DNA of 64,000 nt from Treponema sp. Its GTDB lineage: Bacteria; Spirochaetota; Spirochaetia; Treponematales; Treponemataceae. Below the pieces are notes generated by a model that worked only from the letters and a program-made list of their open reading frames with translations, made no database searches and was not told the DNA's origin. Positions 1 to 6,816 of this stretch are shown piece after piece (positions within the stretch are counted from its first letter, which is position 1; each line of letters opens with the position of its first letter). The stretch covers positions 62,001 through 126,000 of the forward strand of contig JAFSJX010000064.1 in assembly GCA_017449285.1 (NCBI GenBank), written 5' to 3'. The translations under genes and the position numbers were made by a program.

Positions 1-495
1 GCGGAAGAGGTGGTGAGCGCGTGGCATATCGCCATGGCAAGCAAAGACCATCCCGTTGTGCTGAGCCTTACGCGCCAGAATGTGCCGGTGTATGCAAAAG
101 AAGACAAAGACTGGAAAAAGACGATTAAAAAAGGCGCGTACATCGTCAAGAAAGGTGCGGATACCCCCGACATCACCGTGATTGCGACCGGCTCAGAAGT
201 GTACATGGCTTTGGAAGCGGCAAAACTGGTGAGCGGCAAAAAAGTGCGCGTTGTCTCCATGATTGACCGCGAACTGTTTGAAGAGCAGGACGATGATTTC
301 CAAAAGCAGATTCTTGGCGGGGCGAAGCGCGTCGTTGTCTGCGAGGCTGGCTCAAAATCTGGCTGGGAAGGCTTTGCGACAAGCAAGCGCGATTTGTTTA
401 CGCTGAATCAGTTTGGTGTGAGCGGTGCGGGCAAAGTCGTGGCAAAGACGCTGGGCTTTACTGCGGAAAAACTGGCAGATGTGCTGAACGAGTAA
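1..495 (+). CDS. tkt: transketolase, C-terminal part (5' end outside window)
   Basis: The frame is open from base 1 and stops at 495, giving the last ~164 residues of a transketolase, the thiamine-diphosphate enzyme that moves two-carbon units between sugar phosphates in the non-oxidative pentose phosphate pathway. Visible family marks are the LSLTRQNVPV strand of the pyrimidine-binding domain end, the VIATGSEV start of the C-terminal domain, and the closing helix ending near KLADVLNE. An internal GTG at 10 is not a start, because homology clearly continues upstream. A strong intrinsic terminator follows at 517-544, so this is the last gene of its transcript. Confidence 0.93.
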   Translation, partial: AEEVVSAWHIAMASKDHPVVLSLTRQNVPVYAKEDKDWKKTIKKGAYIVKKGADTPDITVIATGSEVYMALEAAKLVSGKKVRVVSMIDRELFEEQDDDFQKQILGGAKRVVVCEAGSKSGWEGFATSKRDLFTLNQFGVSGAGKVVAKTLGFTAEKLADVLNE

Positions 496-516
496 CCGTG
501 TTTTTACTGATAACGA

Positions 517-544
517 GGCCGGGTGATTGCGCCTGGCCTTTTTT
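517..544 (+). terminator. intrinsic terminator after transketolase
   Basis: A GGCCGGG arm (517-523) pairs with CCTGGCC (532-538) as a 7-bp stem with one G-U pair and an 8-nt loop. A run of six T (539-544) follows. Confidence 0.85.
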
Positions 545-765
545 GTTGTTTTGGCGGGTTTGTACGTTTTTTGGGTAATTTTTTTCCCCCGCCCCGCCGT
601 GTAGCACCGCCGTAGGCGTTCCGTAGCGAGGTACGAGCGTAGGAATGAGGGTTACCGAAGTGCGAAAGGGCGGATTAGGCGCAAAAAAAGGAATCAAGAA
701 TATAAATTATAAAAAAATCAAGGGCTTCTTATCGACAAAGTGTGACAAAAAAGAGAAAATAGGGT
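545..765. other. intergenic region with a GC-rich insert-like patch
   Basis: No gene is visible between the transketolase terminator and the start at 766. Bases ~595-672 are much richer in G+C than the A/T-rich flanks. The patch contains short self-complementary pieces (for example CGCC-GTA-GGCG near 606-616) and repeated GTAGCGAGG/GTACGAGCG-like words, and looks like a dispersed repeat remnant; no second copy occurs in this window. A weak promoter-like pair lies just before 766: TCGACA (732-737), a 17-nt spacer and GAAAAT (755-760), ending 5 nt before the start codon. Confidence 0.4.
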
Positions 766-1368
766 ATGACTTTTGCAGAAACAGAAAAGACTGAACTAAA
801 ACAAAAATTTACGGACGCTTTGCCGAGGGAGATAGTCGCCTTTTTGAATACGGCTGGCGGCGCAATTTATATAGGCGTAAAAGATGACGGAAGTATCTGT
901 GGCGTAAGTAATCTTGATGAGTCTCTTAAAAAGATAGCGGACATTGTGGAAAATCAGATTCTTCCCGATGCGCGGTCATGCGTGGAATTGGGTACGAAAT
1001 TTGTTGACAATAAGCATGTCATCGAAGTAAAAGTGCAAAAAGGAGACGGGCTTTATTACATAAAGAAATACGGTAGAAGCGCGCAGGGTTGTTTTACTCG
1101 CGTGGGGTCAACAACTCGTTCGATGACGGAGGAGCAAATCAATTTTGTACACACCAAATATTTGGATGCAAAAGTGAGAATCACAGAAATTCCGAGTACC
1201 ATAAAAAATCCTACGTTCCAATACTTAAAGCTTCTGCTTACGGAAAAGGGGTTCACAATAAACGAAAAGACTTTTGCTGATAATTTTCATTTGCTTACAA
1301 AAAAGGCAGTTATAACAAAATGGCTGAACTTTTGGCGGATTCAAACGGGGTTTCTATCAAAGTCGTAA
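766..1368 (+). CDS. COG2865-type AlbA_2 domain regulator, N-terminal half (before frameshift)
   Basis: The first ~100 residues form an AlbA_2 (Schlafen AAA_4-like) domain. E6-K-T-E-L-K resembles the usual acidic start, followed by the REIVAFLNTAGGAIYIGVKDDG signature split around residues 22-44 and a conserved G-Y/F-T-R-V-G-S-T strand near 110. Family members are putative nucleic-acid/ATP-binding transcription regulators of unknown ligand. The reading frame continues only to 1368, but homology leaves it at about residue 180: after LLTKK the expected G-S-Y-N-K-M-A-E-L-L-A-D continuation is in the -1 frame (see 1299-1305). Residues after that point are out-of-frame translation. Start ATG has a weak AGGG-like site. 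Confidence 0.8.
   Translation: MTFAETEKTELKQKFTDALPREIVAFLNTAGGAIYIGVKDDGSICGVSNLDESLKKIADIVENQILPDARSCVELGTKFVDNKHVIEVKVQKGDGLYYIKKYGRSAQGCFTRVGSTTRSMTEEQINFVHTKYLDAKVRITEIPSTIKNPTFQYLKLLLTEKGFTINEKTFADNFHLLTKKAVITKWLNFWRIQTGFLSKS
1299..1305 (+). other. A AAA AAG slippery heptamer / -1 frameshift site
   Basis: In the frame of the upstream half the codons are ACA AAA AAG. Bases 1299-1305 are A-AAA-AAG, the same heptamer that drives -1 slippage in E. coli dnaX. A -1 shift makes the next codon GGC at 1305 and enters exactly the frame of the downstream half with no stop between. I see no clear stimulatory stem-loop directly 3' and no close upstream Shine-Dalgarno-like element, so a plain 1-nt deletion or a sequencing error remains possible. 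Confidence 0.6.
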
Positions 1369-2414
1369 GATTCAATGGCAAGGAAAAGGCGGACGGCATT
1401 GCACTGAGGAATGAGTACGGCGAAAAATGTCTTGTTGTTGCGATGAAGCAGGCGTTTGATTATTGTGCAGATGTTGTAAATGAAACGCGCACCAGTTTTA
1501 CAAAAGGCATTCGCAACGATAAGCCGCTTTTTGATCGAGATGCATTCCGCGAGGTGTGGTTTAATGCGTGTCTTCATAACAACTGGGCGGACGGCACGCC
1601 ACCGGCGATTTATATTTTTACCGACAGAATGGAGATTATTTCTACTGGCGGGCTTCCAGCAAATCTTTCTGAGGAAGATTTTTTTAAGGGCATTTCAAAA
1701 CCGGTGAACGAGGAGCTTGCGAAACTTTTTATCCGACTGGATTTGATGGAGCAGACGGGCTACGGTATTCCGCTTGTGACAAAACGCTATGGAAAAGCGG
1801 TTTTTGAATTTTTGGATTTTTTTCTGCGCGTTACGATTCCTTTTGAATTTGAACTTGAAATTGACCCGATAAACGAAGATGACCCAACAAATGACCCGAT
1901 AATTGACCCGATAAACGAAGATGACCCAACAAATGACCCAATAAACGAAGATGACCCAATAAATGACCCGATAATTGACCCGATAAACGGGGGTGACCCA
2001 ACAAATGACCCGATAAATGACCCGATAAACGAAGATGACCCAATAAATGACCCGATAATTGACCCGATAAACGAGGGTGACCCAACAAATGACCCGATAA
2101 ATGACCCGATAAACGGGGGTGACCCAACAAATGACCCGATAAATGACCCGATAAACGAAGATGACCCAACAAATGACCCGATAAATGACCCGATAAACGA
2201 AGATGACCCAACAAATGACCCGATAAAAATCCTTAGCCTTATAGAAAGTAATCCGACCGCTAATTATGAGGAATATGCAAATCATTTGGGAGTTTCGGCT
2301 GCAACGATAAAAAGAAAAATAGGTGAATTAAAGACATCTGGCAGAATTGTTCGTATAGGCGCGAAGAAAAATGGGCATTGGGAGATAGTCGGGCAGAATA
2401 AAGCGGAAAACTAA
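1305..2414 (+). CDS. COG2865-type regulator, C-terminal half with repeat linker and winged helix
   Basis: This is the continuation of the protein begun at 766, in the -1 frame; the first ATG in this frame is 1320. It holds the family's ATPase-like half: a VVNETRTSFTKGIRN-like helix, the strand IYIFTDRMEIISTGGLP and a PVNEELAKLFIRLDLMEQTGYGIP segment typical of the HATPase_c_4 region. Next come ~122 residues of acidic DPI-N repeats (1860-2225), then a ~50-residue winged-helix end (ANHLGVSAATIKRKIGEL). Read as one product, the protein is about 549 aa, normal for the family plus the long linker. If slippage does not occur, this half could only be made from an internal start such as 1320. Confidence 0.75.
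   Translation, partial: GSYNKMAELLADSNGVSIKVVRFNGKEKADGIALRNEYGEKCLVVAMKQAFDYCADVVNETRTSFTKGIRNDKPLFDRDAFREVWFNACLHNNWADGTPPAIYIFTDRMEIISTGGLPANLSEEDFFKGISKPVNEELAKLFIRLDLMEQTGYGIPLVTKRYGKAVFEFLDFFLRVTIPFEFELEIDPINEDDPTNDPIIDPINEDDPTNDPINEDDPINDPIIDPINGGDPTNDPINDPINEDDPINDPIIDPINEGDPTNDPINDPINGGDPTNDPINDPINEDDPTNDPINDPINEDDPTNDPIKILSLIESNPTANYEEYANHLGVSAATIKRKIGELKTSGRIVRIGAKKNGHWEIVGQNKAEN
1860..2225 (+). repeat. in-frame 42-nt higher-order tandem repeat (DPIN linker)
   Basis: 366 bp are built from 12-mers of the type AATGACCCGATA and 18-mers of the type AACGAAGATGACCCAACA. The usual order is 18+12+12 (42 nt, 14 residues), with about nine 18-mers and sixteen 12-mers. All units are multiples of three, so copy-number changes keep the frame. 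The protein reads as [NEDDPT][NDPI][NDPI] with GG, EG or PI variants. The antisense strand is also open across it, which is a consequence of periodicity. Confidence 0.95.
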
Positions 2415-2511
2415 ATCTCCTGTTACTCTTCGGCGGGAATAAGTTTTTATGACACATAAAGTGCTGTTAAGAATTTGTTGCATAACATTTATTTGAAAAC
2501 GAAATCCCCCT

Positions 2512-2540
2512 TTGCGTAATCTGGTATTCTGTGGTATAAT
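2512..2540 (+). promoter_or_regulatory. sigma70-type promoter for the MinD-like gene
   Basis: TTGCGT (2512-2517), a 17-nt spacer and a perfect TATAAT (2535-2540). The -10 ends 5 nt before ATG 2546, so transcription would begin at or within the start codon and the mRNA would be leaderless; no ribosome-binding site is present. Confidence 0.7.
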
Positions 2541-2545
2541 AGCGT

Positions 2546-3682
2546 ATGCAGATAATTCCTATTGCTAGCGGAAAGGGTGGCGTCGGCAAAAGTCTTTTGT
2601 CAGCAAACCTCGCCATTGCGCTTGGTCAGGCAGATAAAAAAGTCATTCTTGCGGATTTGGACTTGGGTGCGTCAAATCTGCATCTTGTGCTGGGACAGTC
2701 ATCGCCAAAGGCGGGAATCGGCACGTTTATTACGGGCGAAAATAAATTCGAGGACATCATTGCCGACACGGAATACAAAAACGTGCGTTTTATTGCGGGC
2801 GATTCGGAAGTGCCGGGGTTGAGCGCGCTTAAAATCTATCAGAAGAATTCGCTGATTAAGAAATTCCAGTCTTTGGACGCGGACTATCTAATTTTGGATT
2901 TGGGTGCGGGAACGCATCTGACGATTTTGGATTTGTTTTTGCTTTCTCCGCAGGGAATTATTGTCACTGCGCCAACGGTCACCGCTACGCTGAATGGGTA
3001 TCTGTTTTTGAAGAACGTAGTGTTCCGCTTGATGAGCGCGTCTTTCAAAAAAGGGAGCAAGGCCGCTTCATATCTGGATAAACTCAAAACCGATGCGTCT
3101 TCGCTCAAAAAACTGTATATTCCCAAATTGATTGAGACGCTTGATTCAATTGACCCCAAATCTGCGGCGGTCTTTAAAAATCGGCTTGCGCAGTTTCATC
3201 CGCGTCTGGTGCTGAATATGGTTGACGAACCGAAGGATGCGGACAAGGCGTTAAAAATTCGTCGCTCGTGCCAGCAGTATTTGGGGCTGGACGTGGAGCA
3301 TCTGGGCGTGATGTATCGGGATTCGTTGCAGGACAAGGCTCTTTCTTCGCGGCTTCCAGTCATTTCTTACAAGCCGAATTCGGTGCTTTCTCAGGCGATT
3401 TATCGTATCGCGGAAAAAATCTTGCAGAGCGAGGCAAGACAGTTCAGCGATTTTGCGCAGGTGACCGATACTTCTTTTGAACTGGCGCAGGAAGAGGCGA
3501 CCGATGATTTTACGGCGAAAATGTCCTACGTGGAGGACTTAATCGGAACAGGCGCACTTTCTACGGGAGAACTGGGAGAAATCATCAAGCAACAGCAGTT
3601 TGAGTTGACTCAATTGCGCAACGAGAATCTTCTGCTAAAGTCAAAAATCGTCAAGGCGGCGAACCAAGGATTTAAGGTATGA
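2546..3682 (+). CDS. MinD/ParA-family P-loop ATPase
   Basis: 378 aa. The N-terminus carries the deviant Walker A motif KGGVGKS (residues 10-16), followed by LADLDLGASNLH, the switch-type aspartate motif, and a DYLILDLGAG Walker B at ~114-123. This is the MinD/FlhG (FleN)/Mrp branch: membrane- or polar-localised ATPases that set division-site, flagellar or chemoreceptor number. The last ~60 residues are helical and Gln/Leu-rich (EIIKQQQFELTQLRNENLLL), probably a coiled coil, which is not typical of MinD and suggests a partner-binding tail. No MinC or MinE gene is adjacent. The stop overlaps the lgt start (ATGA), so the two are translationally coupled. Exact role unknown. Confidence 0.85.
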   Translation: MQIIPIASGKGGVGKSLLSANLAIALGQADKKVILADLDLGASNLHLVLGQSSPKAGIGTFITGENKFEDIIADTEYKNVRFIAGDSEVPGLSALKIYQKNSLIKKFQSLDADYLILDLGAGTHLTILDLFLLSPQGIIVTAPTVTATLNGYLFLKNVVFRLMSASFKKGSKAASYLDKLKTDASSLKKLYIPKLIETLDSIDPKSAAVFKNRLAQFHPRLVLNMVDEPKDADKALKIRRSCQQYLGLDVEHLGVMYRDSLQDKALSSRLPVISYKPNSVLSQAIYRIAEKILQSEARQFSDFAQVTDTSFELAQEEATDDFTAKMSYVEDLIGTGALSTGELGEIIKQQQFELTQLRNENLLLKSKIVKAANQGFKV

Positions 3683-4680
3683 ATTTCTTATACATAAACT
3701 ATCCATCGTGGATTCATCCGGAGATTTTTCCGGGAGTGCCGGTGCTGGGGCTTGTGCGCTGGTATGGGCTGATGTATATTTTTGCATTCGGAACTGCATT
3801 TTTCATTCTCAAAAAATTGCTCAAAGAAGGCGCGCTTGATACGCCGGAGCAGAAGGCGACCGAGGACGACATTTTCAGTTTTATCGCTACGGGAATCGTG
3901 TTCCTGCTGATTGGGGCGCGCGTTTTTTCTACGCTGGTGTACAATCAGTATGACCCGACCAATCCTAATTCAGTCAATTACTGGACGCATCCGTGGCTGA
4001 TTTTCTGGCCGTTTGACAGGACGGGGCGTTTTACCGGGCTTGCGGGAATGAGTTATCATGGCGGCTACATCGGCGGACTTCTTGGCATGATTTTTTGGTG
4101 CGTGCGGCATAAACGCCCCTGCATGAAATGGATTGACGCGATGGTTACGGCGATTCCGCTGGGATATGTGTTTGGTCGGCTGGGAAATTTCTTGAATGGC
4201 GAACTGTATGGCAGAATCACCACAATGCCGTGGGGAATGGTTTTTCCGGGTGCGGAACGCTTTTCTCTTTCAATCCGCTGGGTGCGCGAATTTGCCGAAA
4301 AATGTGGCATGAATGTGATGAATACGGGGCTGGTCAATTTGCCGCGCCATCCCAGCCAATTATACGAAGCTTTTTTTGAGGGGCTGGTTTTGTTTACGCT
4401 CATCTGGCTTTTGCATAAAAAGAAGCCTTTCGACGGATTCAGCGCGGGATTGTACACCATCGGTTATGGCTTTGTGCGCTTTTTTATCGAATATTTTCGT
4501 GAGCCAGACGCGGACATCGGCTATCGCATTGCCGCAGACACGAATGCGCCTATCTACCTGAATACGTCTTTGCTCAATATTTCTACGGGTCAGATTCTGT
4601 GTTTTCTGATGATTCTGACGGGAATCGGTATGTGGACGGGAAGTTGGATTGTCAGCCGACGAAAAAAAATGTCCGCGTAG
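3679..4680 (+). CDS. lgt: phosphatidylglycerol-prolipoprotein diacylglyceryl transferase
   Basis: 333 aa, a polytopic inner-membrane enzyme that adds diacylglycerol to the lipobox Cys of prelipoproteins, the first step of lipoprotein maturation. Family motifs are all present: GMSYHGGYIGG (123-133), the GRLGNFLNGELYG signature (166-178) with its arginine, and HPSQLYEA (224-231). Several hydrophobic segments flank these. The length is slightly above the usual 260-300 aa because of longer loops around 85-120. It shares a 4-nt ATGA overlap with the preceding ATPase. The window encodes several lipoprotein candidates that would be its substrates. Confidence 0.96.
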   Translation: MNFLYINYPSWIHPEIFPGVPVLGLVRWYGLMYIFAFGTAFFILKKLLKEGALDTPEQKATEDDIFSFIATGIVFLLIGARVFSTLVYNQYDPTNPNSVNYWTHPWLIFWPFDRTGRFTGLAGMSYHGGYIGGLLGMIFWCVRHKRPCMKWIDAMVTAIPLGYVFGRLGNFLNGELYGRITTMPWGMVFPGAERFSLSIRWVREFAEKCGMNVMNTGLVNLPRHPSQLYEAFFEGLVLFTLIWLLHKKKPFDGFSAGLYTIGYGFVRFFIEYFREPDADIGYRIAADTNAPIYLNTSLLNISTGQILCFLMILTGIGMWTGSWIVSRRKKMSA

Positions 4681-4690
4681 TAAGCAAAGA

Positions 4691-5572
4691 TTATCCGCGC
4701 TGTAAGTCTTCAAACACGGCCTTGATTTCGTAGGCGAAAGAATACAAATCGTTGAAGAGCATTTCGTTCTTTGATGCGCTGTCGGCAAAAAGGGAGATGC
4801 TTTTTTTGCTCAAATCTTCCGCCTGCTGAATATTCTGGACAATCGTATCCATGTCTCTCATGTTTGCGGCGATTGCAGAACCAATCTGCTCCACGTCGTT
4901 GTTGTTTGCGGCATTCAGTTTGCGTACACTGTCAAAACGTTCCAGCGTGCTTTCGGTTTCTTCGGCAAGACTTTGCAGGGCGTTTGCATTGTTCTTTGTG
5001 TCGCGTTCCAGCAGCGTGATTGAGGCAGCGAGTTTTTCCATATTCGCCATGATTCTTTCGGTGGACTTCTGCGTGTTCTCCGAAAGCGACTTGACTTCGT
5101 TTGCGATAATGCGGAATCCAGCTCCAAGGCTTCCTGCATGGGCGGCTTCGATTGACGCGTTGAATGAAAGCAGGTTTGTGCGCTCGGAGATTTCGGAAAT
5201 ATCGTCAATCTGACGTTTGATTTCCGTGGTCTGCTCAATAAGTTTTTTGAACTGGCCGGCGTATTTCTTGTGTTCTTCCTCAATTTTTGCGGCGGACTCT
5301 TTCAAGGCGGAAATTGCTGTGTAGATGCTGGCAAGCCGCTCAATGTTTTTTTCCGCGCGGTCTGCCATTTGTCCCGTGGCCTGTTGCATTTCCGTTGAAG
5401 TTTCTACCAGACGATTAAGGGCTTCGCGCTGTTTGTCCGCGCTTACCGTCTGCGCTGATTGCTCTCCAAGATACGAATTCAAAAATTCTCCGCCAACGGC
5501 ATCTTTTGCAAGATATGCGATGAGCGTGTTCGCGAGATTCAGTCCGTTATGTATAAGTTTTTCCGATTCCAT
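4691..5572 (-). CDS. cytoplasmic methyl-accepting chemotaxis protein
   Basis: 293 aa with no transmembrane segment and no HAMP domain. Residues ~70-260 are a long coiled-coil signalling domain with the conserved hairpin tip ISERTNLLSFNASIEAA-H-AG...GFRIIANEVKSLSE, where CheA and CheW bind. The N-terminal ~50 residues are short and recognisably no ligand-binding domain; the C-terminus has no CheR-tethering pentapeptide. It starts 3 nt after the stop of the FIST protein gene, so sensor and transducer are probably made together and may act as a split receptor. Convergent with lgt (10-nt gap). Confidence 0.9.
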   Translation of the reverse strand: MESEKLIHNGLNLANTLIAYLAKDAVGGEFLNSYLGEQSAQTVSADKQREALNRLVETSTEMQQATGQMADRAEKNIERLASIYTAISALKESAAKIEEEHKKYAGQFKKLIEQTTEIKRQIDDISEISERTNLLSFNASIEAAHAGSLGAGFRIIANEVKSLSENTQKSTERIMANMEKLAASITLLERDTKNNANALQSLAEETESTLERFDSVRKLNAANNNDVEQIGSAIAANMRDMDTIVQNIQQAEDLSKKSISLFADSASKNEMLFNDLYSFAYEIKAVFEDLQRG

Positions 5573-5575
5573 ATT

Positions 5576-6715
5576 TTACTCTCCAATTACAACCGAAACC
5601 AAAGTTTGGTTACAGTGAATGCGCCCGATTTGTTCGCCGTAGCAAGAAAAACCGCAGAACGTGGGGAAAACCGCATTGTATTTTCTGATGATTTCGCTTC
5701 CAATCTTCATGCGATTAAATGCCATTGTGCGCGTAATGCAGGTCATCAGAAGCGTAAACTTTGGGCTGGGAATTGCACTTTTGATTCCCGAGCAGGTTTC
5801 GTCTGCTTTTTGCCGTGGGTCTCCGATGTGCATCATTTCCAGTGTGGAATTAGGAACGACACGTGCGAACAGACCGATTTTTTTGTCGGGAGTAAAGCCT
5901 GAAAGGGCCGCGATGTGAAGCGCACCGTTTAAGTAGCGACCGAAAGGATTTTCAAAGGTCATCTCTGCCGCTTCTTTTTCGGATACACCGAGTTGCTGTG
6001 CGTAGACAGTCTGTGCGGGAAGTCCGTTTAACGTGGAAATGGTACGGTCTATCGGATTTGAGGCAGTGACCAGCATACGTTTGCCAGTTGGGTTAAAAAT
6101 ATCTTCCTGTCTGATGTCAAATTTGCACGTGGTTTTGACGAAGAGCATCGCCGCACCGTCTTGCGTAACTTTTCCGTTGTAACTGACAAATGTTTTTGGT
6201 GTGTCTCCGGTAAATCCTGCCGTTCCGCCCGCAAGAGGAAAGTTATCGTTTCCGATTATCGAATAGAAATTGGAAAGAATGGTTTCTTCCGCATTGTACA
6301 CGCCGTTAATAAAGGTGATGGCAAACGCATTTCTGCCGGACATGGGATTATTGCACTGAATTCCGCAATATTGCAGGGCGTTTTCGATGTCCGCCTTGTT
6401 TCCGATGGGATATTTGCTGCCGTTTTCTACCAGAACGCCATGCACTTTTGATTCTGTTGAATACATGGTAGTCAGCACGACGGTATCATTTAAGAATCCT
6501 TGGGGAGAAATTTCGCCCGCAGTGCTGGTGCCGATTACTTCGCTTGTGGGAAAACGGTTTTTGATTGTCTGTGAAAGTTCGTTAAAGTCATAAGAAATTG
6601 CCGCCATGAAAATGACCGCATGATATTCGCTTGGTCGTCTTTTTAATTTGCCGCATAATTCGTCAACAGCCCGCTGCACGTCAGGACTGCGAGAAACAAC
6701 GACTTCTTGTTCCAT
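5576..6715 (-). CDS. FIST-domain sensory protein
   Basis: 379 aa from ATG 6715, chosen because AAAGGAGAGAGG precedes it and a promoter lies at 6735-6763, inside what a longer reading to 6790 would call coding. FIST_N (about residues 25-185) shows AVIFMAAISYDFNEL and SEVIGTSTAGEISPQG; FIST_C (~200-345) contains the N-P-x-G-R-Y-L-N-G-A core. A C-terminal stretch with FCGFSCYGEQIG follows, the conserved FIST ending that usually precedes a transducer. FIST domains are predicted small-ligand (amino-acid-type) sensors, often fused to MCPs or kinases. Here the domain is free-standing, immediately upstream of an MCP that lacks a sensor. The two form a probable two-gene operon. Confidence 0.88.
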   Translation of the reverse strand: MEQEVVVSRSPDVQRAVDELCGKLKRRPSEYHAVIFMAAISYDFNELSQTIKNRFPTSEVIGTSTAGEISPQGFLNDTVVLTTMYSTESKVHGVLVENGSKYPIGNKADIENALQYCGIQCNNPMSGRNAFAITFINGVYNAEETILSNFYSIIGNDNFPLAGGTAGFTGDTPKTFVSYNGKVTQDGAAMLFVKTTCKFDIRQEDIFNPTGKRMLVTASNPIDRTISTLNGLPAQTVYAQQLGVSEKEAAEMTFENPFGRYLNGALHIAALSGFTPDKKIGLFARVVPNSTLEMMHIGDPRQKADETCSGIKSAIPSPKFTLLMTCITRTMAFNRMKIGSEIIRKYNAVFPTFCGFSCYGEQIGRIHCNQTLVSVVIGE

Positions 6716-6734
6716 TCTGATACCTCTCTCCTTT

Positions 6735-6763
6735 ATTGTATCATCGATTGATTGTAAAAGCAA
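6735..6763 (-). promoter_or_regulatory. promoter for the FIST-MCP operon
   Basis: On the minus strand: TTGCTT (6758-6763), a 17-nt spacer and TACAAT (6735-6740) with an upstream TGA extension. The downstream leader of about 13 nt includes the AAAGGAG ribosome-binding site. Confidence 0.65.
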
Positions 6764-6782
6764 TCTGAATTTAACATACTCA

Positions 6783-6811
6783 TTGACCAAATAGGCGCAG
6801 AAACATAAAAT
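6783..6811 (+). promoter_or_regulatory. promoter for ctp operon
   Basis: TTGACC (6783-6788), a 17-nt spacer and TAAAAT (6806-6811). The -10 ends 5 nt before ATG 6817; either the mRNA is leaderless from 6817 or translation starts at the in-frame ATG 6832. Confidence 0.65.
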
Positions 6812-6816
6812 ATATT

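Noticed and set aside
1831..2285. Long antisense reading frames of GHL/VIYR-type repeats on the minus strand
   Set aside because: They mirror the in-frame tandem repeat of the plus-strand regulator; periodic sequence without stops gives open antisense frames. No start signals or family.
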